Source of the DNA: Palsa-1439 sp050015495
GTDB taxonomy: Bacteria > Verrucomicrobiota > Verrucomicrobiia > Palsa-1439
Direction of reading: 5' to 3'
DNA: 64,000 nucleotides
Assembly: GCA_050015495.1 (NCBI GenBank)
Contig: JBEKBH010000001.1
Location: forward strand, 1 to 64,000
Under the pieces are notes generated by a model. It saw nothing but the letters and a program-made list of their open reading frames with translations, was not told the origin of the DNA and did not search any database. A program made the position numbers and the translations under genes. This document shows, piece by piece, positions 33,777 through 42,388 of this stretch (its first letter is position 1; every line of letters begins with the position of its first letter).

Positions 33777-35158
33777 ATGATTTGCCGACTGAACTTGTTC
33801 CGAGATTTCGGACTGATAGGCCGAATGAAACCGTCAAGGTCATAGCCGACCGGATGTCGTTGATCCGCGATGACGAGGTGCTCCTCTCGGGGGATGGGGA
33901 GATCGAAATGTGCTGGCTGCCTAGCCCGGGCGTACGTTTTTCCATAAAGAGGAAGTCGGAATATCCGCATGAATTCTTCAAATATTTGGGCGATCCCATT
34001 CCGCAGGGGTGCAAGATCGTTCTTGAGTCTTCTGGCAAGAGGTTACCCGTTTTTGTCACCAGCCATAGCTTTCCCGAGGGATTCAGGATGTATCACGGAC
34101 GTGTCCAAGACGATGCGATTCCAAGCACCTTTGAGATTAAGGAAGCGACGTTCCATTTGGCGAACTTTAAAGCCGTTTTGTGTGAGGCAGTTGCATATCA
34201 GCAAGGGGGTGGCTCGCGGCTGGGTCGCTTCCGATTGGAGGCAGACGGATGGACGATTATTGTGGATGACATCCAAAACGGCGGACGGCACGGCGATTTG
34301 GAGAAGCAGCTGGATGCACAGGGCGGTTACGCGATTACGCACGTAGGGCGAATTGCACGAGCAGACGGCGGGGCTTTTACGGGTGACCAATGTACTGTTC
34401 TGCACGACAGGCTGTTTTGGTTCTTCTCGTTCTGTCGTTGCTGCAAAACAGGTCCCATCCTTGTGGGGCTAACCGGGAAGAACGAGAACGAGAACCGGCT
34501 ATCGCTGGTGGAGCGTTCGGTCAGCAGCTGGCAGTATCGCTCGAGCTGGGTGCCGGAAACCGAATTTCAAGTTCTCCCGTTGCTGTTTCCGGGTTTCCTC
34601 AAACGGATAAATGAACCCTCTTGGTCGGACACGATAGCATACGCGATTCATTGGTATTTGGAAGTGCACGATCAGTCGGGAGCTATCCAAGGGGCAATTG
34701 TGTTCGGTCAGACGGCCCTCGAAATGTTAGGCTGGAGTCTACTGGTTGATGACCTTCGAAATATAAGTCGTGAAGGCTACGATAAGTTACCGGCAAGTGA
34801 TAAGATTCGCCTGCTCTTGACCACAGTCGGTGTACCTCGGGAAATCCCGCTGTCTTTCACGAGGCTCTTGCAGGCGGCAAAAGCGGAGAACTGGCAAGAC
34901 GGTCCGGACGCTGTTTCAGGGATTCGCAATCGAATAGTCCATTCAAGCGCGGATAAGCGTAAGGCTCTAAGCAGGGTAGAGTTCTCGGCCATCTGTGAGG
35001 CTTGGGAGCTCTGTCTTTGGTACAACGAGCTTACGCTTTTGCGTCTGTTCGATTATTCCGGCCAGTATTTCGACAGGACACGGAGCGCGAAATACCGATC
35101 GGAGGGACACGCGCCCGTGCCTTGGGCCGCAAACGGTCAGGTGGGCAAGCCCTTATGA
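33773..35158 (+). CDS. HEPN-domain protein with intact RNxxxH motif, translationally coupled to metH
   Basis: The 461-residue protein starts at an ATG that overlaps the metH stop (ATGA). The C-terminal third is helical and carries GIRNRIVH with R385, N386 and H390, the RNxxxH motif of catalytic HEPN ribonucleases. The region around 305-430 (GAIVFGQTALEMLGWSLL to the end of the helices) resembles Apea-like HEPN domains. The first 300 residues, with several aromatic-rich beta segments, are not recognised and may be the sensor. The gene is AT-richer than metH and is followed by a GGGGTCACGTCT tag, so it is likely a newcomer. Role in RNA cleavage or defence is inferred. Confidence 0.72.
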   Translation: MNDLPTELVPRFRTDRPNETVKVIADRMSLIRDDEVLLSGDGEIEMCWLPSPGVRFSIKRKSEYPHEFFKYLGDPIPQGCKIVLESSGKRLPVFVTSHSFPEGFRMYHGRVQDDAIPSTFEIKEATFHLANFKAVLCEAVAYQQGGGSRLGRFRLEADGWTIIVDDIQNGGRHGDLEKQLDAQGGYAITHVGRIARADGGAFTGDQCTVLHDRLFWFFSFCRCCKTGPILVGLTGKNENENRLSLVERSVSSWQYRSSWVPETEFQVLPLLFPGFLKRINEPSWSDTIAYAIHWYLEVHDQSGAIQGAIVFGQTALEMLGWSLLVDDLRNISREGYDKLPASDKIRLLLTTVGVPREIPLSFTRLLQAAKAENWQDGPDAVSGIRNRIVHSSADKRKALSRVEFSAICEAWELCLWYNELTLLRLFDYSGQYFDRTRSAKYRSEGHAPVPWAANGQVGKPL

Positions 35159-35164
35159 GGCATC

Positions 35165-35176
35165 GGGGTCACGTCT
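35165..35176 (+). repeat. GGGGTCACGTCT tag
   Basis: The tag lies 7 bases after the stop of the HEPN gene, at the right edge of that AT-rich segment. It matches the tags at 27378 and 48110, and resembles AGAGTCAAATCTAATAAT at 45193. Confidence 0.45.
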
Positions 35177-35261
35177 AATCATTGGTACATTTGCAACTCT
35201 GCCCCTTTGAACACCGCCACGCGCGGATCAACCACTTCCCGGTTGCTCGGAGCACATCGGC

Positions 35262-35525
35262 TCAACGGAAGTACAGCTTCTCGACAATCACGACGCATAG
35301 CGCAATTCCCAATCCCCACAGGGCGCCACAGAACAACAACCATGCCGCCGTGCGTTCCCGCTGCGCCATCTCCTGCGCGTGAACTTCCTTGAGATGCGCG
35401 ATTTCCTGCGCATGACGCTCGTCGGTGGCGCGGGCTTCCTCACGCAGAAGTTCGACGTGTTCCCTGGAGATCGAGCCGCTGCCGTGCTCTCGAATCAGTT
35501 TATCCGCCAATTCCACGAGTGCCAT
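35262..35525 (-). CDS. small coiled-coil protein with C-terminal membrane anchor
   Basis: The 87-residue protein (starting MALVELADKLIREHGSGSIS) has a charged helical region with heptads (EARATDERHAQEIAHLKEVH) and one membrane helix at about 61-81 (WLLFCGALWGLGIALCVVIV). The start at 35525 has a strong GGAGG ribosome site 9 bases upstream, so the longer open frame into the repeat-rich region is not used. No family is recognised. A tail-anchored small protein of this kind could be a membrane stress or scaffold protein, but nothing nearby supports a specific role. Confidence 0.7.
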   Translation of the reverse strand: MALVELADKLIREHGSGSISREHVELLREEARATDERHAQEIAHLKEVHAQEMAQRERTAAWLLFCGALWGLGIALCVVIVEKLYFR

Positions 35526-35660
35526 AATGCGGTCCCTCCGATGAGTCGGGGTTGTCGGTTGCCCGGCATCGACCCGAATTCTGCCACGGGCGGGCCGCTT
35601 CCCGAAAGCCAAAACCGGCGGGTCCGCCACCGCGAGCAAGCGCTGTCCCAATCTCCGGGT

Positions 35661-35730
35661 GGAGGGACGCGCTCCGTCGCGTCCGCTGATATGAGAGATT
35701 ACAGACGGCCACGACGGAGCGTGGCCCTCC
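35661..35730. repeat. head-to-head pair of GGAGGG-hairpin repeats
   Basis: A plus-strand copy (35661-35685, stem GGACGCG/CGCGTCC, loop CTCCGT) and a minus-strand copy (35706-35730, stem GGCCACG/CGTGGCC, same loop) face each other across 20 bases. The loop is constant while the stem changes on both sides. A third copy lies inside metH. Confidence 0.75.
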
Positions 35731-35792
35731 AAGTCCGGTCATTGCACGGCTTGCAATCGGTTCTGCCTGTCACTACACTTTGCGTCAAACCC

Positions 35793-36308
35793 ATGAAGAA
35801 GACATCCATGACGTTACATCGATTTGCCGCCACACACGGACTCGTTCTCGCGCTTGTCGCTTTTGCGACGGGTTGTTCGCAGAGCGAGGCGCCCAAACAA
35901 GACCAACCGGCGGCGCCACCCGTCGTCGCCACAACATCTCAATCAGTGGCCGCCGTTGCGGCACCTCAACAGGGAGCTACTGTGACCGAATTGAAAATGG
36001 AAGACACCAAGGTCGGCACGGGCGCCGAAGCCGTGACGGGCAAGAGCGTGACGGTCCACTACACGGGCTGGCTCACCGACGGCACCAAGTTCGACTCGTC
36101 CAAGGACCACGGTCAGCCGTTCACTTTCCAACTGGGTGCTGGTCAGGTCATCAAGGGCTGGGACCAGGGCGTTGTGGGCATGAAGGTGGGCGGCGTCCGC
36201 AAGCTCACCATCCCCGCCAGCCTGGCCTATGGCGACAGGGGCGCGGGCGGCGTGATTCCTCCCGGCGCCACGCTGGTGTTCGAAGTGGAACTCTTGGGCG
36301 TAAACTAA
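35793..36308 (+). CDS. FKBP-type peptidyl-prolyl isomerase lipoprotein
   Basis: The 171-residue protein has a lipoprotein signal peptide ending FATGC (lipid cysteine 28), a proline/alanine/valine-rich linker, and one FKBP domain: VTVHYTGWLTDGTKFDSS, then QVIKGWDQGVVGMKVGG, RKLTIPASLAYGDRG and GATLVFEVELL, with the conserved aromatic pocket residues. It should catalyse cis-trans proline isomerisation at the outer membrane or in the periplasm. A second ATG at 35808 is possible. A pair of repeat hairpins lies about 60 bases upstream. Confidence 0.9.
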   Translation: MKKTSMTLHRFAATHGLVLALVAFATGCSQSEAPKQDQPAAPPVVATTSQSVAAVAAPQQGATVTELKMEDTKVGTGAEAVTGKSVTVHYTGWLTDGTKFDSSKDHGQPFTFQLGAGQVIKGWDQGVVGMKVGGVRKLTIPASLAYGDRGAGGVIPPGATLVFEVELLGVN

Positions 36309-36398
36309 TTCCCAGCTACAATGGCGGTTGCCGTGTCGGCAAATCCCGACATCCTCAAGCACGTTATCTTGTAGACTCGTCAATCAGGAACACACGAA

Positions 36399-36767
36399 AT
36401 GAAGCGAATGGTGATGGTCATGCTGATGGTCTTGGCGTTGGGATGTCACACCCCATCGAAGAAGGAACGCGAACAAGCGACTGCCGAGCAGCAACTGAAG
36501 AAAGAGGAGACAGCCCGTCGCCTGGAATATCTCGAAGCTCATCCCGACCTTTCGCCGGCGGTCAAGAAGGCCATTGCGCATGGAGATGTTCTGCCCGGAA
36601 TGACCGAATCCGACGTGCGTGCCTCGATCGGAGAGCCCGACCAAATCGGCAGCACCGAGATGGAACATGGCACCCACGAGCAGTGGTATTATAAGACCGG
36701 CTCGCCCGGCAAGGAATACCTGTATTTCGATGGCGGCACGCTCACCAGTTGGCAATCGGACCATTAG
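36399..36767 (+). CDS. BamE/SmpA-like small lipoprotein
   Basis: The 122-residue protein has a lipoprotein signal (MKRMVMVMLMVLALGC, lipid cysteine 16), a charged helical stretch, and a C-terminal SmpA/OmlA-like unit: GDVLPGMTESDVRASIGEPD, QWYYKTG and YLYFDGGTLTSWQ. This beta-alpha-beta unit is found in BamE and in many unrelated envelope lipoproteins, so a role in outer-membrane assembly is possible but unproven. It follows the FKBP lipoprotein by 90 bases on the same strand. Confidence 0.78.
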   Translation: MKRMVMVMLMVLALGCHTPSKKEREQATAEQQLKKEETARRLEYLEAHPDLSPAVKKAIAHGDVLPGMTESDVRASIGEPDQIGSTEMEHGTHEQWYYKTGSPGKEYLYFDGGTLTSWQSDH

Positions 36768-36801
36768 CCGCGCCCGCCCAATTCACCGCAAATTCAGGAC
36801 C

Positions 36802-37023
36802 TTACGATTCAAATACCGACCGGAGCAACTGCGACTGCCGCACGATGGAAGACATCGTGCCAGACGCCAGTTCACGGTGATTGGGAACGGGGACGGTGAT
36901 CGTCGAGCCAGCGACGCGCTTCTGCATGATGACGTGACTACCCCGCTGGCGTACCTGCACAAATCCGTGCTCGGCAAGAATCGCGCACACCTGTTTGCCA
37001 GACAGGACGCGCAGTTTACCCAA
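36802..37023 (-). CDS. hicA: HicA-family mRNA interferase toxin
   Basis: The 73-residue protein has the HicA fold signature: LSGKQVCAILAEHGFVQVRQ, then GSHVIMQ with the catalytic histidine, and ITVPVPNHRELASGTMSSIV. HicA toxins cleave mRNA and are neutralised by HicB. Its start overlaps the upstream hicB gene by 8 bases. Length is typical of HicA (60-80 residues). Convergent with the BamE-like gene on its 3' side. Confidence 0.88.
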   Translation of the reverse strand: MGKLRVLSGKQVCAILAEHGFVQVRQRGSHVIMQKRVAGSTITVPVPNHRELASGTMSSIVRQSQLLRSVFES

Positions 37024-37243
37024 TGGCGACCTCCACCTGCGTCACGTAGGTTTGTTTGTGAAGCCGCTGCTTGATCTCCGCAGGTGACGCCTCCTCCAAA
37101 AACAACTCAACGGCCTCGGCAATGTTCCGCCGCGCTTCCTCGACGTTTCGTCCCTGGCTGGCCACGTCCAATTCGGGACAAAGCGCCACGAAATACTTGC
37201 CCTCTTGCTGAATGATCGCCGTGAAGTGTTTGGTTGCCTTCAT
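37016..37243 (-). CDS. hicB: HicB-family antitoxin
   Basis: The 75-residue protein begins MKATKHFTAIIQQEGKYFVA and has LCPELDVASQGRNVEEARRNIAEAVELFL, the partial RNase H-like domain of HicB. It has no clear C-terminal DNA-binding domain, as in short HicB forms. The start at 37243 has a GGAGG site very close upstream. Antitoxin-first order and the 8-base overlap with hicA favour co-translation and neutralisation of the toxin. Confidence 0.85.
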   Translation of the reverse strand: MKATKHFTAIIQQEGKYFVALCPELDVASQGRNVEEARRNIAEAVELFLEEASPAEIKQRLHKQTYVTQVEVAIG

Positions 37244-37358
37244 GTACCTCCAGTATGCAGGAGAATCGCCCAAAACGCAACCCGCCTTGAGTTCACATCG
37301 AGGTTGACCGGATTTATTGTTTTCCCAACGCGAGGCCGCGTGGTCTAATTGCCACACG

Positions 37359-37706
37359 ATGGCTGACTGGGAGATTTTGCCAAAGGAAGAGTCCGTGTCG
37401 CCTGCGGACGAACCGCGGGTGCCGGTCCGGCGCAAGGCGCGGCTCATCGCGGCATTCGCCGTCGCCGCGGTCTCGGACATTCTCTCGGCGGCGTTCGAAT
37501 TCGTGCCGCCGATCCAGTGGATACTCGACATCGTCACCGCCGCAGCGCTGTTCTTCATCCTCGGCCGGCAATGGATCATTCTTCCCGCGTTGATCGCTGA
37601 AGCCATTCCCGGGTTGGCCGTCTTCCCCTTCTGGCTGCTGGTCGTTGGCTCGATCGCCCTCTGGGGGACGGTCAAACCCTTGCGCCGTCAACCGCCCCGC
37701 ACGTAA
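37359..37706 (+). CDS. small membrane protein, unknown
   Basis: The 115-residue protein has a charged N-terminus (MADWEILPKEESVSPADEP) and two or three membrane segments (ARLIAAFAVAAVSDIL, IQWILDIVTAAALFFILG, LAVFPFWLLVVGSIALWG). No family is recognised. It lies 103 bases before the EF-hand membrane protein on the same strand and could be co-transcribed. A TTG 42 bases upstream is a less likely start. Confidence 0.65.
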   Translation: MADWEILPKEESVSPADEPRVPVRRKARLIAAFAVAAVSDILSAAFEFVPPIQWILDIVTAAALFFILGRQWIILPALIAEAIPGLAVFPFWLLVVGSIALWGTVKPLRRQPPRT

Positions 37707-37809
37707 CTTTAAGTGCGCGCACCGCACTCATTCGCGGCAAGGCCGCGAAGGGGAGTTGCCTTTCGGCCGGGCTTTCGGTAGAAAATGGAGACGGAGAGGC
37801 AACGGATCT

Positions 37810-40140
37810 ATGGCGATGACCAACTCATACAAATGGCGTTTCTTTCGCGCGGGCGGATTCGACCAGGTGAAGCTGGACCGGGGCGCCGACCTCGCCCATC
37901 TCGACGAACTCGACCAGAAACTGTGGGTCGCGCTGGCCTGTCCCACACGCGGGATCGAGTTCGACACGAAAACGCTCGACCTCGTCGACACGGACAAGGA
38001 CGGTCGGATTCGCGCCCCGGAAATCATCACGGCGGCGAAATGGGCCGCCGGTTGCCTCAAGAACCCCGACGATCTGTTGAAGTCGTCCCCGGCCCTGCCC
38101 TTGGCCGCCATCAACGACGCGACGCCCGAAGGCAAAACCTTGTTGTCGTCCGCGCGCCAAATCCTCTCCGATCTCGGCAAGAAAAACGCGACGGAAATCA
38201 CGGTCGAGGACACGGCAGACACGACCAAGATCTTTTCGCAGACCAATTTCAATGGCGACGGCATCATTCCCGTCGATGCCGCGGCCGACGACGCCACCAA
38301 GGCGGTCATCACCGACATCATCAACTGTCTCGGCGCGGAAACCGACCGCAGCGGCAAGCCGGGCATCAACCAAGCCAAGCTCGACCAGTTTTTCGCGGAC
38401 GCCGCGGCCTATTCGGATTGGTGGAAGAAAGCCGAGGGCGACCTGAACGTGCTGCCGCTTCGCGACGCGACTCCCGCCGCCGCCGCCGCGCTCGCTGCCG
38501 TGAAAGCGAAAATTGACGATTACTTCGCCCGCTGTCGCCTGGCCGCGTTCGATCCGCGCGCGCTCGGCGCGCTCAACCGTGAAGAAAAAGAATACCTCGT
38601 ACTGGGCGCCAAGGACCTTACCACCGGGTCGGCGGAAGTGGCCGGGTTTCCGCTGGCGCAGGTCGGTGCCGACCGTCCACTGCCGTTGCGCGCCGGAGTA
38701 AACCCGTCGTGGGCAGCAGCGCTGACACGATTTCAAGCGGAGGTTGTCAAACCGTTGGTCGGCGACAAAACGGCGCTGACCGAAGCGGATTGGGCGACTG
38801 TCCTTGGCAAATTTGCGGCCTACGACGCGTGGGCCGCCAGCAAAGCCGGCGCGTCGGTCGAGAAACTTGCCATCAAGCGCGTGCGCGAGATTCTGTCGAG
38901 CAAAGCCAGGGACGCAATCGCTGCTCTAATCGCCAAGGACCAGGCATTGGAACCCGAGTTCAACTCGATTTCGGCGGTGGATCGTCTGACGCGGTACTAT
39001 CGCGACTTGTACAAGCTGCTGGTCAACTTCGTTTCCTTCCGCGACTTTTACGGTCGCAAAGCCAAGGCCGTTTTCCAGGCCGGGACGCTGTACCTCGACC
39101 AGAGAAGCTGCGAGTTGTGCGTCCGCGTGGAGGACATCGCCAAGCACAGCCTGATGGCGGCGTTGAGCGGTTCGTATCTGGCTTATTGCGAGTGCACGCG
39201 CAAGAGCACGGGTGAGACGATGACCATCGCCGCGGCGTTCACCGACGGTGACTCGGACAACCTGATGGTCGGACGCAACGGCATCTTCTACGACCGCGCA
39301 GGACGTGACTGGGACGCCACCATCGTCAAATTGGTCGACAATCCAATCAGTCTGCGCCAGGCCTTTTGGTCGCCGTACAAGAAGCTGGTGCGGATGATCG
39401 AGGAACAGGTCGCCAAGCGGGCTGCCGTAGCCGACGCGGCCACGAACACGCAGTTGGCGCAAACCGCCGAGCAGGCCGCGAACGCCGAGAAAGCCACGAC
39501 CGCCGCCGCCGCGCAGCCGACAAAGAAATTCGACGTTGGCACCGTGGCTGCCCTGGGTGTGGCGTTCGGTTCGCTCGCCACGGCATTCGGCCTGATCTTT
39601 ACGAAGCTGGCCGACATCGCGCCATGGAAGCTGTTATTTGTCGTGCTCGCGGTCATTCTGGCAATCTCGCTGCCGGCCGTGATTATCGCGGCGCTAAAGC
39701 TGCGCAAGCGCAACCTCGGCCCGATCCTCGACGCCAACGGCTGGGCGGTCAACGCCAAGGCGAGGATCAATATCCCGTTCGGCGCGTCGTTGACGGAAGT
39801 GGCGGCGTTGCCGCCGGGTTCACAGCGGGATTTGACCGACCCGTTTGCCGAGAGCCACGCGGGACGCAATAAATTGGCCGTGGTACTCGTGCTGTTGGGA
39901 GTGTTGTGGAGCATGTGGTATTTCGGCTGCGTGTTGAACTATCTCCCGCAAGGCCTGCAAGACGCGTTGCCGAAATCGGGTTACGTCCTGCGCAAGGAAA
40001 AACGCATGGCGGAAGCACAAGCCCGGGCCGCCGCTGCTGCAGCGACTCAAGCCCCCACACCGGTGCCGGCACCCGCTCTGCCGCCTCCACCCACGCCTCC
40101 GCCCGCACCGGCTCCCGCACCGGCACCAGCAACGCCATAA
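37810..40140 (+). CDS. large EF-hand membrane protein with Pro/Ala-rich tail, unknown
   Basis: The 776-residue protein has a perfect EF-hand loop at residues 60-71 (DTDKDGRIRAPE) and an EF-hand-like NFNGDGIIPVD near 147-157. The next 400 residues are soluble and helical with no family that I know. Three membrane segments lie at about 578-600, 605-630 and 688-711, then a tail of alternating proline and alanine from about 740 to the end. ATG at 37810 has GGAGAGG upstream. Calcium binding is a fair inference from the loops; function is unknown. Most of the protein should be cytoplasmic since there is no signal peptide. Confidence 0.78.
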   Translation: MAMTNSYKWRFFRAGGFDQVKLDRGADLAHLDELDQKLWVALACPTRGIEFDTKTLDLVDTDKDGRIRAPEIITAAKWAAGCLKNPDDLLKSSPALPLAAINDATPEGKTLLSSARQILSDLGKKNATEITVEDTADTTKIFSQTNFNGDGIIPVDAAADDATKAVITDIINCLGAETDRSGKPGINQAKLDQFFADAAAYSDWWKKAEGDLNVLPLRDATPAAAAALAAVKAKIDDYFARCRLAAFDPRALGALNREEKEYLVLGAKDLTTGSAEVAGFPLAQVGADRPLPLRAGVNPSWAAALTRFQAEVVKPLVGDKTALTEADWATVLGKFAAYDAWAASKAGASVEKLAIKRVREILSSKARDAIAALIAKDQALEPEFNSISAVDRLTRYYRDLYKLLVNFVSFRDFYGRKAKAVFQAGTLYLDQRSCELCVRVEDIAKHSLMAALSGSYLAYCECTRKSTGETMTIAAAFTDGDSDNLMVGRNGIFYDRAGRDWDATIVKLVDNPISLRQAFWSPYKKLVRMIEEQVAKRAAVADAATNTQLAQTAEQAANAEKATTAAAAQPTKKFDVGTVAALGVAFGSLATAFGLIFTKLADIAPWKLLFVVLAVILAISLPAVIIAALKLRKRNLGPILDANGWAVNAKARINIPFGASLTEVAALPPGSQRDLTDPFAESHAGRNKLAVVLVLLGVLWSMWYFGCVLNYLPQGLQDALPKSGYVLRKEKRMAEAQARAAAAAATQAPTPVPAPALPPPPTPPPAPAPAPAPATP

Positions 40141-40171
40141 GTGATCGCCACGCGCTGCGCGGGCGGTTAGA

Positions 40172-41383
40172 ATGGGGAGCATGGGCAACGCAGCAACTGC
40201 CACCGATGAATTTGTCCGTCACGCGACCGAGAGTCTCGGCGACGGTTCGTTCGTGCGTCTTGTGTTGTCGCGCAGCGTCGATCCCGCCGATGCCCCCGAG
40301 AAAGTGATCGGACGGCTCGTCGAACTGAAGACGGGCCCGCATCTATCACTCACGTTTCGCTATCCAACCCGCGACACCACGAAGAATGTGCCCCTGGATC
40401 AGGCGGCGATCTGGGCGAAGGACCAGGTTGGCGTTCGGTTCCGCAGCGCGCTCCTCAACACAACCAAGCGGGATTGGCAGCTGTTTGTGGATGACTCGGG
40501 ATCCGCCACGCTTGTGGCGCACAAACCCGCGAAAGCCGAAGCGCCATCTCGCGCTCACGATAGGCCGCGACAGGCAATCCTCGATGATTCCGCGCGCGAT
40601 TGGCTCCGCGGTCTGGGCGTCCTGAATGACCGGGGCAACGTTCGCCCCACCATGGCGGACAAACATGCCCAGATCAACCGGTACCTGGAGATTTTCACGC
40701 ATCTGGCGAAGGACTGCGGATGGCTGGAGCACGGGAACGGTTGTCCGACAATCGTCGATATGGGTTGCGGCAAAGGATATTTGACATTCGGCCTGTGGCA
40801 CTTGTTTGCGCGCGTGTGGAAGCGGCCCGTGAAAGTGATCGGCGTCGAAGTGCGCGAGGAATTGGTTATTTCGGCCAATGCGCTGGCGCACCAGATCGGA
40901 GCAGATGGATTGGAGTTTGCCGCAGGCACCATCGAAACTGCGCAGTTACCGGCCATCGATGCGTTGATCGCCCTGCACGCCTGCAACACGGCCACGGACG
41001 ACGCCATCCGCCGCGGGGTCGAAGCGGGCGCACAATTGATTATCGTCGCGCCGTGCTGTCACAAGGAGGTGCGATCCCAACTCGGGCAGCCGGCGGCCCT
41101 CGCGGCCGTGCTCGAACACGGCCTCATGGCGGAACGGATGGCCGAATGGGCGACGGATGGCCTGCGCGCGCTGTTTCTCGAATGGGCGGGCTATCGCACC
41201 AAGATGATCGAATTCGTTTCCACGGAACACACGCCAAAGAACCTGATGATTGCGGCGGTGCGCGACGACAAACCGTTCGTCTCGACGGACGCCCGGGCGC
41301 GCGTCGAGCAATTCAAAGAGTTCTTCGGCATCCACCACCACGCGCTGGATGAATGGCTGCGCCATGGACTGGCAGACCATTGA
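40172..41383 (+). CDS. Methyltransf_32-type SAM methyltransferase
   Basis: The 403-residue protein has a 150-residue N-terminal region of unknown fold and a Rossmann methyltransferase domain: PTIVDMGCGKGYLTFGLW, VIGVEVREELV, LIALHACNTATDDAI and LIIVAPCCHKEVR. The HAC-x-TATD and PCCH blocks are typical of the Methyltransf_32 family, which includes RNA methyltransferase-like proteins such as Trm13 and METTL25 relatives. It overlaps the Rsm22-like gene by 20 bases, so both probably modify RNA or ribosomes. The exact target cannot be told. Confidence 0.78.
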   Translation: MGSMGNAATATDEFVRHATESLGDGSFVRLVLSRSVDPADAPEKVIGRLVELKTGPHLSLTFRYPTRDTTKNVPLDQAAIWAKDQVGVRFRSALLNTTKRDWQLFVDDSGSATLVAHKPAKAEAPSRAHDRPRQAILDDSARDWLRGLGVLNDRGNVRPTMADKHAQINRYLEIFTHLAKDCGWLEHGNGCPTIVDMGCGKGYLTFGLWHLFARVWKRPVKVIGVEVREELVISANALAHQIGADGLEFAAGTIETAQLPAIDALIALHACNTATDDAIRRGVEAGAQLIIVAPCCHKEVRSQLGQPAALAAVLEHGLMAERMAEWATDGLRALFLEWAGYRTKMIEFVSTEHTPKNLMIAAVRDDKPFVSTDARARVEQFKEFFGIHHHALDEWLRHGLADH

Positions 41384-42332
41384 CTGGAAGGCGCTGGAAC
41401 GACTGCGTGCCGCATTCCTGGACGGTACCGCGGGTGCTCGTGACTATTGGCGCAACGACCGCGATCTGGAGAGCTACGATCAGACATTCGGCCAACGCAT
41501 TCGCTGGAAATGGGACTATGTCCTGAAGGAGCTTGCGCGGCGCGGCTGGCGGCCGGCTCCGGGAGACGTGGTTGACTGGGGATGCGGAAGCGGGATTGCC
41601 ACGCGAGCATTCCTCGAACATTTCGGAGCGAAACTCCCATCGAAGCTGATTCTCTGGGACCGTTCCCCTGTGGCGATGCAGTTCGCCGCCCGCAAGGCGC
41701 GAGAAGCATTTCCCGATGTCCGCGTTTGGCTGGATCGCCCCGCCGACAGTGATTTCGGCACGCTCTTGATCAGCCACGTCCTCACGGAGTTGTCGGAGGA
41801 GCAGACTGCGGAACTGCTCGCTCTGGGCGCGCGCGCGACGAGTGTGATCTGGGTCGAACCTGGCGCCTACGACGTCAGCCGACGGTTGATTGCCGCGCGC
41901 GAGCGTTTACGCGCCACGTTTCAAATCGTCGCTCCCTGCACCCATCAAGCCCCTTGCGGAATGCTCACGCCCGAAAACGACCGGCATTGGTGCCATCAAT
42001 TCGCACCGTCGCCGCCAGAGGTTTTCACCAACGGCAACTGGGCACGTTTTGCAAAACTGGCAGGTGTCGACCTGCGCAGTTTGCCCGTCAGCTTTCTTGT
42101 TCTCGACAAGCGACCGCCGCCGGCCCAATCCGATCCCATCCGCGTCGTTGGCCGTCCGCGCGTGTACAAGGCCCACGCCTTGGTACTCGGTTGCGACGAA
42201 GACGGGATCAAGGAATATCGGTACACCAAGCGCGACCAACCGGAAGAATTTCGCCGCCTGAAGAAAGGTGGTGTTCCATCATACCTGCCGCGGCGCGACG
42301 ACAGTCAGCCGGCCGCAAACCTTCCCCGCTAA
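41364..42332 (+). CDS. Rsm22/METTL17-like ribosomal small-subunit methyltransferase-like protein
   Basis: The 322-residue protein has the SAM motif VVDWGCGSGIATRAFL (69-84) and the hallmark Rsm22 cysteines: PCTHQAPC (C192, C198), WCHQF (C210) and C277 near the C-terminus, which in the mitochondrial family bind an iron-sulfur cluster. Rsm22/METTL17 proteins act in small-subunit assembly; bacterial members are little studied. ATG at 41364 lies inside the end of the upstream methyltransferase gene. A strong hairpin directly after the stop belongs mainly to the convergent cold-shock gene. Confidence 0.82.
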   Translation: MDWQTIDWKALERLRAAFLDGTAGARDYWRNDRDLESYDQTFGQRIRWKWDYVLKELARRGWRPAPGDVVDWGCGSGIATRAFLEHFGAKLPSKLILWDRSPVAMQFAARKAREAFPDVRVWLDRPADSDFGTLLISHVLTELSEEQTAELLALGARATSVIWVEPGAYDVSRRLIAARERLRATFQIVAPCTHQAPCGMLTPENDRHWCHQFAPSPPEVFTNGNWARFAKLAGVDLRSLPVSFLVLDKRPPPAQSDPIRVVGRPRVYKAHALVLGCDEDGIKEYRYTKRDQPEEFRRLKKGGVPSYLPRRDDSQPAANLPR

Positions 42333-42366
42333 AAAAGAACCCCCGGCAACTCGCGTTGCCAGGGGT
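42331..42366 (-). terminator. intrinsic terminator of the cold-shock gene
   Basis: On the minus strand ACCCCTGGCAAC, a GCGA loop and GTTGCCGGGGGT form a long GC-rich stem, followed by TCTTTTTT. It lies 20 bases after the cold-shock stop codon and abuts the stop of the convergent Rsm22-like gene. Confidence 0.85.
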
Positions 42367-42388
42367 CTGTATTGTCTGGAATCCTGCT

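Noticed and set aside
35526..35732. Upstream part of a 156-codon frame around the small tail-anchored protein
   Set aside because: It is translated from the paired GGAGGG hairpin repeats; a GGAGG site precedes the ATG at 35525.
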